Source: Halorubrum yunnanense (GTDB lineage: Archaea > Halobacteriota > Halobacteria > Halobacteriales > Haloferacaceae). Taken from it: DNA of 64,000 nucleotides. The notes under the pieces are model-generated. The model did not search any database and was not told the DNA's origin. It worked only from the letters and a program-made list of their open reading frames with translations. The DNA is taken from assembly GCF_026586675.1 (NCBI RefSeq), contig NZ_JAODIX010000032.1, forward strand, positions 39,452-103,451, given 5' to 3'. The position numbers and the translations under genes are program-made. Below are positions 57,755 through 64,000 of this stretch, piece after piece (the stretch's first letter is position 1; each line of letters begins with the position of its first letter).

Positions 57755-59371
57755 ATGCGAAAACCCCTACTGACGACTGACTTTCTGGACCGGGCCCGCC
57801 GGCACTACGCGGACGAGGAGGCCGTCCTCGCGACAGACGGGACGCGGTACACCTACGCCGAGCTCGGCGAGCGCGCCGACCGGTTCTCGGCCGTCCTGCA
57901 GGCCCGCGGGATCGAGAAGGGCGACCGCGTCGCGGTGTTGGACCCGAACACGCACTACCACCTCGAGGCGGCGTACGGCGCGATGCAGGTCGGCGCGGTC
58001 CACGCGCCGCTGAACTACCGGCTCACGCCCGACGACTTCGCGTACATGCTCTCCGACGCCGGCGTCGACGCGGTCTACGCCGACGCCGAGTACGCCGACC
58101 GGATCGAGGCGGTCCGCGACGAGGTGCCCACGGAGACGTTCCTGACGAACGACGCGGACGCGGTCGAGGGCGACTGGGAGTCGGTCGACGAGGCGCTCGC
58201 CGACGCTGACCCCGACGGCTACGAGCGCCCGGAGATGGACGAGGACGACGTGATCACGATCAACTACACCTCGGGGACGACCGGCGACCCGAAGGGCGTC
58301 TGCCGAACGCACCGCGCGGAGACGCTCCACGCGTACCTGATTACCGTCCACCAGGAGATCACCGACGACGACGTCTACCTCTGGACGCTCCCGATGTTCC
58401 ACGTCAACGGCTGGGGCCACATCTACGCGATCACTGGGATGGGCGCCCGGCACGTCTGCACCCGCGGGGTCGACGTCGGGGAGACGTTCGACCGGATCCG
58501 CGAGGAGGACGTCTCGTACTTCTGTGCGGCGCCGACCGTGCTCAACATGCTCGGCGACCACTACGCCGAACACGGCGGCGCGACGACCGGCGACAGCGAC
58601 GTGCGGGTCGCCACCGCGGGCGCGGCGCCCCCGGAGGCGACGATCCGTACCGTCGAGGAGGAGTTCGGCTGGGAGCTCAAACACGTCTACGGCGCGACCG
58701 AGACCGGCCCCCTGATCACCACCTCGGACGCGAAGCGACACTTCGACGCCGACGGCGACGACCGGTTCGCGGTCAAGAAAAAGCAGGGGATCGGGTACCT
58801 CGGCACCGAGGTGCGCGTCGTCGACGAGGACGGCGAGGACGTCGCCGCCGACGGCGAGACGATCGGCGAGATCGTCGTCCGCGGCAACCAGGTGATGGAC
58901 CGCTACTGGAACAAGCCCGAGGCCACCGAGGAGGCGTTCTCGGAGCGGCTGGAGGGGTACTACCACATGGGCGACCTGGCTGTCGTCGACGAGGACGGGT
59001 TCGTCTCGATTCAGGACCGCAAGAAGGACATCATCATCTCCGGCGGCGAGAACATCTCCTCGATCGAGTTGGAGGACACCCTCTTCGAGCACGACGTCGT
59101 CTCCGACGTCGCCGTCATCCCCGCCCCCGACGAGCGCTGGGGCGAGACGCCGAAGGCGTTCGTCGTCCCGGAGAGCGGCGACCTCGACGACCCGGGCGCG
59201 ACGCCGGAGGAGCTCAAGGCGTTCGTCCGCGAGCGCGTCGCCGACTACAAAACCCCCGGTAAGGTGGAGTTCGTCGAGAAACTCCCGACGACGGCGACCG
59301 GGAAGATCCAGAAGTACGAACTGCGCGAGCGCGAGTGGGACGAGGAAGACAGGATGGTCGGCGAGGGGTAG
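57755..59371 (+). CDS. Acyl-CoA synthetase (AMP-forming, long/medium-chain type)
   Basis: A 538-residue adenylate-forming ligase that activates a fatty or aromatic acid to its CoA ester. Motifs: INYTSGTTGDPKGVCRTHR, GATETGPLITT, YYHMGDLAVVDEDGFVSIQD, RKKDIIISGGENISS and the C-terminal catalytic Lys in TTATGKIQKYELRE. Unlike the MenE-like protein at 15731-17596, the A10 Lys is present. The start ATG 57755 fits a leaderless promoter. Substrate length is unknown. Confidence 0.94.
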   Translation: MRKPLLTTDFLDRARRHYADEEAVLATDGTRYTYAELGERADRFSAVLQARGIEKGDRVAVLDPNTHYHLEAAYGAMQVGAVHAPLNYRLTPDDFAYMLSDAGVDAVYADAEYADRIEAVRDEVPTETFLTNDADAVEGDWESVDEALADADPDGYERPEMDEDDVITINYTSGTTGDPKGVCRTHRAETLHAYLITVHQEITDDDVYLWTLPMFHVNGWGHIYAITGMGARHVCTRGVDVGETFDRIREEDVSYFCAAPTVLNMLGDHYAEHGGATTGDSDVRVATAGAAPPEATIRTVEEEFGWELKHVYGATETGPLITTSDAKRHFDADGDDRFAVKKKQGIGYLGTEVRVVDEDGEDVAADGETIGEIVVRGNQVMDRYWNKPEATEEAFSERLEGYYHMGDLAVVDEDGFVSIQDRKKDIIISGGENISSIELEDTLFEHDVVSDVAVIPAPDERWGETPKAFVVPESGDLDDPGATPEELKAFVRERVADYKTPGKVEFVEKLPTTATGKIQKYELREREWDEEDRMVGEG

Positions 59372-59411
59372 TCGAAAGGGGAGACCGACCGCCGATTCGG
59401 TCGCTCCGACC

Positions 59412-60533
59412 TCAGTCGTCGGCGAGCAGGCTCTCGACGAGTTCTTCTGGCTCGAACAGGGTGAGGTCATCGTACCCCTGCCCGGTGCCGAGGAAGAGGA
59501 TCGGCTTCCCGGTGACGTACGCCACCGAGATGGCGGCGCCGCCGGAGGAGTCGGCATCGGCCTTCGTGAGGACGGCGCCGTCGATTTCGGCGGCGTCGTT
59601 GAACTCCTTCGCGCGGTTCACCGCGTCCTGTCCCGCGACCGCCTCGTCGACGAACAGCGTCATGTCCGGGTCGACGACGCGGTCGATCTTCTCCAACTGC
59701 GCCATCAGGTCGTCGCTCGTGTGGAGCCGCCCCGCGGTGTCGCCGAGGACGACGTCGACGTCGTTGGCGGCGGCGTACTCGACACCGTCGTAGATGACGG
59801 CCGCCGGGTCGCCGCCCTGGTCGTGGGAGATGAGCTCCCGGCCGAGCCGGTCGGCGTGCTCCGCGATCTGCTCGTTGGCGCCCGCCCGGTAGGTGTCGCC
59901 GTTCGCCAGCACCGACGAGTAGCCCCGGTCGGCGAGCCACTCCGACAGCTTCGCGATGCTCGTCGTCTTCCCGACGCCGTTGACGCCGGTGAAGACGATG
60001 GTGACTGGCTTGTCGGCCTCGGCGATCCGCTCTTCGAAGTCGAACTGGCCGACGGCGATCACGTCGATCAAGGCGTCGTGGAGCGCCGACTCGACCAGCT
60101 CGCCGGTCGTCTCGACCTGCTTGCGCGACTCGCCGAGCATCTTCTCGCGGACGGTGTCGAGGATCCGCTCGGCGACGCTCATCTCCACGTCGCTCTCCAA
60201 GAGCGCCATCTCGAGGTTCCACAGCGGCTCCTCTAAGTCCTCCTCCTCGATGATGATCCGGCCGGTCGCGAACGCCTTCGCACGCTGGAAGGTGCTCGGC
60301 TCGTCGTCGCCGGACTTGTCGGCGTCGGCGGCCGCGTCGTCATCCTCCGCGCCGGTCGCGACGGCCGACGCCGAGGGGCCGTCGTCTGCGCTCCCCTCGA
60401 CGTCTGCGGTGTCCGCAACCGCGCCGTCACTCGCGGGCGTCTCGTCGGCGTCCGGGTCGTCGCCCTCGGCGTCGGTGTTCTCCTCGACGTCCTCCCGGAA
60501 CCCCGAGAGCTTGTCTTTCAGTCCGTCGAACAC
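59412..60533 (-). CDS. ftsY: Signal recognition particle receptor FtsY
   Basis: A 373-residue SRP GTPase. The N-terminus (MFDGLKDKLSGFREDVEE) leads into an acidic linker of about 65 residues, as in haloarchaea, then the N domain (PLWNLEMALLESDVEMSVA) and G domain with GVNGVGKTTSIAKL near residue 185, DTAGRLHTSDDLM, TKADADSSGGAA and the closing GTGQGYDDL. It docks SRP-ribosome complexes at the membrane. It starts 9 bases after the pfdA stop and is the last gene of the translation/secretion operon. Confidence 0.97.
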   Translation of the reverse strand: MFDGLKDKLSGFREDVEENTDAEGDDPDADETPASDGAVADTADVEGSADDGPSASAVATGAEDDDAAADADKSGDDEPSTFQRAKAFATGRIIIEEEDLEEPLWNLEMALLESDVEMSVAERILDTVREKMLGESRKQVETTGELVESALHDALIDVIAVGQFDFEERIAEADKPVTIVFTGVNGVGKTTSIAKLSEWLADRGYSSVLANGDTYRAGANEQIAEHADRLGRELISHDQGGDPAAVIYDGVEYAAANDVDVVLGDTAGRLHTSDDLMAQLEKIDRVVDPDMTLFVDEAVAGQDAVNRAKEFNDAAEIDGAVLTKADADSSGGAAISVAYVTGKPILFLGTGQGYDDLTLFEPEELVESLLADD

Positions 60534-60542
60534 GGTTCGTCG

Positions 60543-61007
60543 TTACTCCTCGTCGCCCTGGCCCTGCTGCATCTGCTGTTGCTGCATCTGTTGTTGCTGC
60601 ATCTGCTGTTGCATCTGCTGGGCCTGCTGTTCGAGCTCTTGGCTCTCGGACTCGAGCTCGTCGACCTCCTCCTGCGTCTCCTCGATGCGGTCGTCAAGCG
60701 CCTCCTGCTTGCGCCGGAGCACGTCGATGGCGTCGCCCTCGCTCTGCTCGGCGGAGTAGTTGCCGCCGAGCGAGACGATGATCTCGTCGATATCCTGGAC
60801 CTCGGCGCGGACGTAGGCCCCGCCGCCGAGCGGGACCTGCACCGTCGACCCCGAGTCGAGGGTCTCGATCGCCTCGACCGCGTCATCGATGTCGGACTGC
60901 TCCTCGCGGTAGTCGGCGATCTCGGCTTCGAGCGCCTCGATCTCCTCGTCGAGCTCCTGGAGCTCCTGGGAGAGCTGCTGGAGCTGCTGTTGTCCGCCGC
61001 CCATCAT
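60543..61007 (-). CDS. pfdA: Prefoldin alpha subunit with Gln/Met-rich tail
   Basis: A 154-residue coiled-coil chaperone subunit. Two helical arms (QQLSQELQELDEEIEALEAE and the C-terminal arm) flank the beta-hairpin region with VQVPLGGGAYVRAEVQD and IIVSLGGNYSAEQSEGDA. Prefoldin hexamers capture unfolded chains. The C-terminus carries a long QQM/QQQ repeat that extends the coiled coil. ATGATG start codons at 61002-61007 overlap the eL18a stop. Confidence 0.95.
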   Translation of the reverse strand: MMGGGQQQLQQLSQELQELDEEIEALEAEIADYREEQSDIDDAVEAIETLDSGSTVQVPLGGGAYVRAEVQDIDEIIVSLGGNYSAEQSEGDAIDVLRRKQEALDDRIEETQEEVDELESESQELEQQAQQMQQQMQQQQMQQQQMQQGQGDEE

Positions 61008-61180
61008 GCCGCGGACACCTCCTCGATCTCGATCTGGGTGCGCTTCCGGTTGTGCTGGCTCCCGACCGTAGTGTAGATCCGCTCGCGGGCGAGATCCTCG
61101 TTCTCGGCCTCGACGTCCTTCGTGAACGGCTGGAAGTCGCCTCGACTCTGGAACCGTCCACTCACCGTGTAGGTACTCAT
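61004..61180 (-). CDS. rpl18a: 50S ribosomal protein L18a (eL20/LX)
   Basis: A 58-residue ribosomal protein beginning MSTYTVSGRFQSRGDFQPF and containing TVGSQHNRKRTQIEIEEV. Length is normal for archaeal LX. ATG 61178-61180 is the natural start; the stop overlaps the pfdA start. A TATA-like CCTTTTAGG is near 61214-61222 in the gap after eif6. Confidence 0.95.
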   Translation of the reverse strand: MSTYTVSGRFQSRGDFQPFTKDVEAENEDLARERIYTTVGSQHNRKRTQIEIEEVSAA

Positions 61181-61401
61181 GTTCAACGATCCGGCAGGGA
61201 CAGGGAAGTATCTTCCTAAAAGGTGAAGAACCGGTCCCGTGGCCGAATCCGATTCGTTCAGGTCGGAGAACCCGAATTCGGAGGAAACGAGGGCAGTGTC
61301 AGGGGTGGTGGGCAGCGGCGCGTGCTCGACGGCGGACCCCCGGCTCGCGCTCGGTCCGTGAGAGAGCGGGAGAAACGAGAGCCGGGGAACCGCGCGGGGA
61401 G

Positions 61402-62067
61402 TCAGTCGATGAAACCGAGCGTCTCCTCGATGCGCCCGAGCTCCGGACCGGTCGTGTCCTCGCCGACGACGTACCCCTCGTCGGTGGCGACCAGGCCGGA
61501 GCCGACGAGCGGCGCGCCGTAGTTGACCGTGCCGAGGTCGGCGCGGACGTCGAGCGCCTCCTCGACCGCCTGCAGCTCCGACTCGGTCGAGTTGGGGTGA
61601 CAGAGCACGCCCGTGTCGTTGGCCACCGCGGCCGTTCCGACCGTGCGGACGTCGCCGAGGTCGCCGCGCTCCACGGGGACGTCGAGGGTGTCTCTGATCG
61701 TCACGATCGACTCGCGCGAGAGGTCCGGATGGACGTAGGCGCCGTAGTCGTTCGCGAGGACGACGTTGCCGGCCGCGTTGATCTCGCCGGGGAGCTCGCC
61801 CACCTCGCGGTCGGCGGCCTCGGCGATCCGCGTCTGCTCCCGTTCGGTCGCCCGCGCCGAGACGAGAATTCCGTTCTCGTTGCCCGTCGCGAGGGAGCCG
61901 ACGGTGTTGGCGCCGCCGACCGTCGTGAGGAGGGGCTCTGCGTCCAGCTCCTCGCCGAGCGACTCGGCGAGCCCCTCGTCGACGTCCGGCCGGACCAACA
62001 GGAAGTCGTCGATGGCGCGGGCGAACACGCCCACGTACGACGAGCCGGTGAAGGTCGCCCGTAACAC
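61402..62067 (-). CDS. eif6: Translation initiation factor aIF6
   Basis: A 221-residue anti-association factor with the five-fold pentein pattern ([92 protein letters not shown]). It keeps 50S subunits from joining 30S prematurely. The start is GTG 62065-62067, 1 base after the eL31 stop, so it is translationally coupled. Confidence 0.97.
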   Translation of the reverse strand: MLRATFTGSSYVGVFARAIDDFLLVRPDVDEGLAESLGEELDAEPLLTTVGGANTVGSLATGNENGILVSARATEREQTRIAEAADREVGELPGEINAAGNVVLANDYGAYVHPDLSRESIVTIRDTLDVPVERGDLGDVRTVGTAAVANDTGVLCHPNSTESELQAVEEALDVRADLGTVNYGAPLVGSGLVATDEGYVVGEDTTGPELGRIEETLGFID

Positions 62068-62068
62068 G

Positions 62069-62347
62069 TTACTCGGCGTACTCGGCTTCGACGACGGGCT
62101 CGCCGTCCTCGACGAACCGGGCCGCGCGGACGCGGACCTTGCTCGGCGGGTTCTCGCGCCCGTTCGCCCAGACCGCCTCGTTGACCGAGGTGTCGATGAC
62201 GACGTCCGCCTCGTCGACGGAGAAGTGCTGCGCGAGGTGTTCGCGGACGATCCGCATCGCGAAGTCGGCGCGCTCCTGTACCGGCTTGTCGTTGGCGTCG
62301 CGGAGGGGGACGGTGACGACGCGCTCCTCGAAGTCGCTGGTACTCAT
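62069..62347 (-). CDS. rpl31e: 50S ribosomal protein L31e
   Basis: A 92-residue eL31 with the family core [33 protein letters not shown] and [13 protein letters not shown]. It starts immediately after the eL39 stop, with no gap. Part of the archaeal eL39-eL31-aIF6-LX-prefoldin cluster. The long acidic ending ([14 protein letters not shown]) is a haloarchaeal adaptation. Confidence 0.96.
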   Translation of the reverse strand: MSTSDFEERVVTVPLRDANDKPVQERADFAMRIVREHLAQHFSVDEADVVIDTSVNEAVWANGRENPPSKVRVRAARFVEDGEPVVEAEYAE

Positions 62348-62500
62348 CTATTCGTCCAGGTCGTTCCGGCGCCAGTTGCGCCGCTTGGGGTTTCGCGTCA
62401 CGTTCATATCAGTCTTCATCATGACCCACGCGGGGACGCGGGTGTTCTGGCGCTCCGCCTTCGCCAGACGCTTCTTTTGAGCCTTCGACTTGTCTCCCAT
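62348..62500 (-). CDS. rpl39e: 50S ribosomal protein L39e
   Basis: A 50-residue, very basic protein ([48 protein letters not shown]) that lines the exit tunnel. The length and the [13 protein letters not shown] residues are diagnostic. The TATA box CATAAAAC (62526-62533) lies 26-33 bases before the ATG, so this is the head of the operon. Confidence 0.97.
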
Positions 62501-62525
62501 AGTAGCCCACAGTTTTCGCGGGGCG

Positions 62526-62533
62526 CATAAAAC
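62526..62533 (-). promoter_or_regulatory. TATA box of the eL39-eL31-aIF6 operon
   Basis: The minus strand reads GTTTTATG at 26-33 bases before the eL39 ATG, consistent with a leaderless operon head. Confidence 0.6.
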
Positions 62534-62628
62534 CCCTTCCATACCGCGTCGCTCGCGCCGTCGAGCGGCCGGGGGCGGCGAATCTCTCGCGGCGCCCGCC
62601 GTCCCGGGACGCGTCGCGTCTCGGCGGG

Positions 62629-63747
62629 TCAGAACGACCGCTCGGCGACGCCCATATAAATGCGGTAACACCGGTCCAGGACGTCGACCCCGACGCTCTC
62701 CGTGTCGGTGTGCGCCTCGCCCGGCTCGGAGGCCCCGCAGACGAGGGGCTCGGTACCGGCCTCCGCGAGCCACCCGGCGTCGGTCGCGTGCGGCTTGACG
62801 ACGTGCTCGGGCGCGTCGAGTCCCAGGTCGTCGTGGACCTCGCGGGCGACCGCGAGCGTCCCCTCCGCGAAGGCGTCGTCGCCGCAGGCCATCGGCGGGA
62901 GGTCCTGATCGACTTCCCACTCGACGCCCGGGACCGCCTCGGCGGCGCGGGCGAGGTCGGCGCGGTCGCCCGGCACCGTCCGTTCGTCGACCGTCACCTC
63001 GCAGCGCTCCGGGATCACGTTCCACGTTTCGCCGCCCTCGACGATCGTGACCGCGAGCGACCCGGTGACGGACTCGCCGGAGACGGTCGCCGCCGGGGCG
63101 TCGAGCTCGCGAACGACGTCGATCGCGTCGCTGGCGCGGTAGACCGCGTTCTCGCCGTGCTCGGGCTCGGAGGCGTGCGCTGCGGACCCGCGCGCGACGA
63201 GCGTCGACGCCCGCCGGCCCTTGTGCGCGACGACGACGTCGGTGACGCCCGGCTTCGAGTAATTCGTCGACCCCTCGGCGACGACCGCGCGGTCGGGGAC
63301 GAACCCCGCGTCGATCGCGTGGCGCGCCCCGGTCCCGCCGACCTCCTCGCCGACGAACGAGGCGACCGCCAGCTCCCGGTCCGGTGGCGGCTCGGCGTCA
63401 CGGAACGCGAGCACGCAGGCCGCCACCGCGCCCTTCATATCGGCCGCGCCACGGCCGTGAATCCGCCCGTCGCGGCGCTTGACGACGTACTCGCCCGCGT
63501 TGCCGTCGCCGGTCGTCTGGCGCTCGGCCGGCGGGACCACGTCGTGGTGGCCGATCAGGGCGAGGGTGTCGGCGTCCGGGTCGTCGGTCGCACCTTTATA
63601 AGCGAAGGCGTTGCCGACCTCGTCGCGCTCGACTCGCGCGTCCGTCTCCGCGCGCAGCCACTCCTCAATCGCGTCGCCGGCGGCGGTCTCGTCCTCGTGC
63701 GACGGGATCGCGACCAGTTTCTCGGTCAGGTCCGCGAGTTCGTCCAT
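62629..63747 (-). CDS. M20-family metallopeptidase/deacylase (ArgE/DapE-like)
   Basis: A 372-residue zinc hydrolase. Metal ligands are in [26 protein letters not shown] and GEEVGG; the dimerisation domain has [20 protein letters not shown] with the conserved His; [19 protein letters not shown] residues close the site ([16 protein letters not shown]). The family includes succinyl-diaminopimelate desuccinylase and acetylornithine deacetylase; haloarchaeal genes are often labelled dapE. The specific amino-acid substrate is unknown. A TATA-like CTTAAAAAC (63771-63779) fits a leaderless start. Confidence 0.9.
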
Positions 63748-63770
63748 AGGCTGGTGTCGGTGTTCGGCGG

Positions 63771-63779
63771 CTTAAAAAC
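63771..63779 (-). promoter_or_regulatory. TATA box of the M20 deacylase gene
   Basis: The minus strand reads GTTTTTAAG at 24-32 bases before the ATG. Confidence 0.6.
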
Positions 63780-63796
63780 TGAGCCCGGCGAGAGTA

Positions 63797-63945
63797 CTTA
63801 TAAATAGATCGCGGTGGCGCGCCCCGGTGAGCGGCCCGGAGGGCCGCGAGCCGACGGCGCGAGGGAGTCGCGAGCGAAGCGAGCGACGAGGCTGGGGAGG
63901 CGTGAGGCTGCGGTTGCGGTGCGGTCGGGTGGGATTCATACGGTC
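63797..63945 (+). repeat. Dispersed Halorubrum-type structured repeat, copy D
   Basis: Starts TTATAAATAG, has GGTGGCGCGCCCCGG, the GGCCCGGAGGGCC hairpin, GCGCGAGGGAGTCGC, a short arm (GTCGC/GCGAC), the block GACGAGGCTGGGGAGG followed by CGTGAGG, and a GGTGGGATT tail. It lies upstream of the M20 deacylase gene. The last 55 bases of the window are A/T-rich (TTAGTTTTTACC), and I see no gene in them. Confidence 0.78.
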
Positions 63946-64000
63946 GTGCGTTAGTTTTTACCTGTAATTACGGACAAAGATAGTTCCAGATATTCGGTTC

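Overview
The window is haloarchaeal chromosome, most likely from Halorubrum or a close relative. The GC content is very high, the encoded proteins are strongly acidic, and many genes start at or near the transcription start behind an A/T-rich TATA box about 25-32 bases upstream. The machinery is archaeal: two TFB genes, aIF6, prefoldin alpha, eL18a/eL20, eL31, eL39, GatE, RqcH and archaeal FtsY. A dispersed GC-rich intergenic repeat with a TTTATAAA end, which I associate with Halorubrum genomes, occurs four times.

Layout. 1-1842: 5' part of a TFB gene, then a decayed IS200/IS605-type element abutting a truncated membrane-protein gene. 1843-11368: a starch/glycogen block of Ca/Na exchanger, 4-alpha-glucanotransferase and alpha-amylase on the minus strand, divergent from a 1578-residue tandem GH15 glucoamylase. 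11403-19126: MutS-like ATPase, MBL hydrolase, acyl-CoA dehydrogenase, MenE-like ligase, universal stress protein and a second TFB. 19419-28865: METTL5-like methyltransferase, rhomboid protease, small regulators, a molybdopterin oxidoreductase, MenF, PAC2, an RsmB/NSUN rRNA methyltransferase with a coupled companion, and DoxX. 28950-38998: Bax1 nuclease, Elp3, RqcH, PurF, halocyanin, membrane proteins and tRNA-Leu(GAG). 39528-46570: GatE, PsiE-like protein, Lrp regulator divergent from an EamA exporter, ferredoxin, BirA and a second Usp. 46935-57158: YchF, an AOR-family protein without the usual Fe-S cysteine motif divergent from YqeC, a BASS/ACR3-type transporter, an MBL-lamin-tail lipoprotein coupled to DUF3006, a GlcG-like protein, tRNA-Ile(GAT), FxsA, DUF1405 and an enolase-superfamily protein. 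57159-59371: a repeat copy interrupted by a tnpB-deleted IS605-type element, then an acyl-CoA synthetase. 59412-63747: the conserved archaeal translation/secretion cluster eL39-eL31-aIF6-eL18a-prefoldin alpha-FtsY and an M20 deacylase, ending in another repeat copy.

How the genes fit together. Amylase, glucanotransferase and glucoamylase form a plausible pathway from alpha-glucan to glucose. The cluster at 59.4-62.5 kb joins ribosome assembly, nascent-chain folding and membrane targeting. Most other genes are single housekeeping transcription units.

The least ordinary signals are non-coding. Two IS605-type remnants lack an intact transposase or nuclease gene but share a 35-base core resembling the guide-RNA scaffold of TnpB elements. 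One of them sits inside a copy of the dispersed repeat. The repeat copies keep base-paired arms although their sequences differ, as a structured RNA or mobile DNA would.
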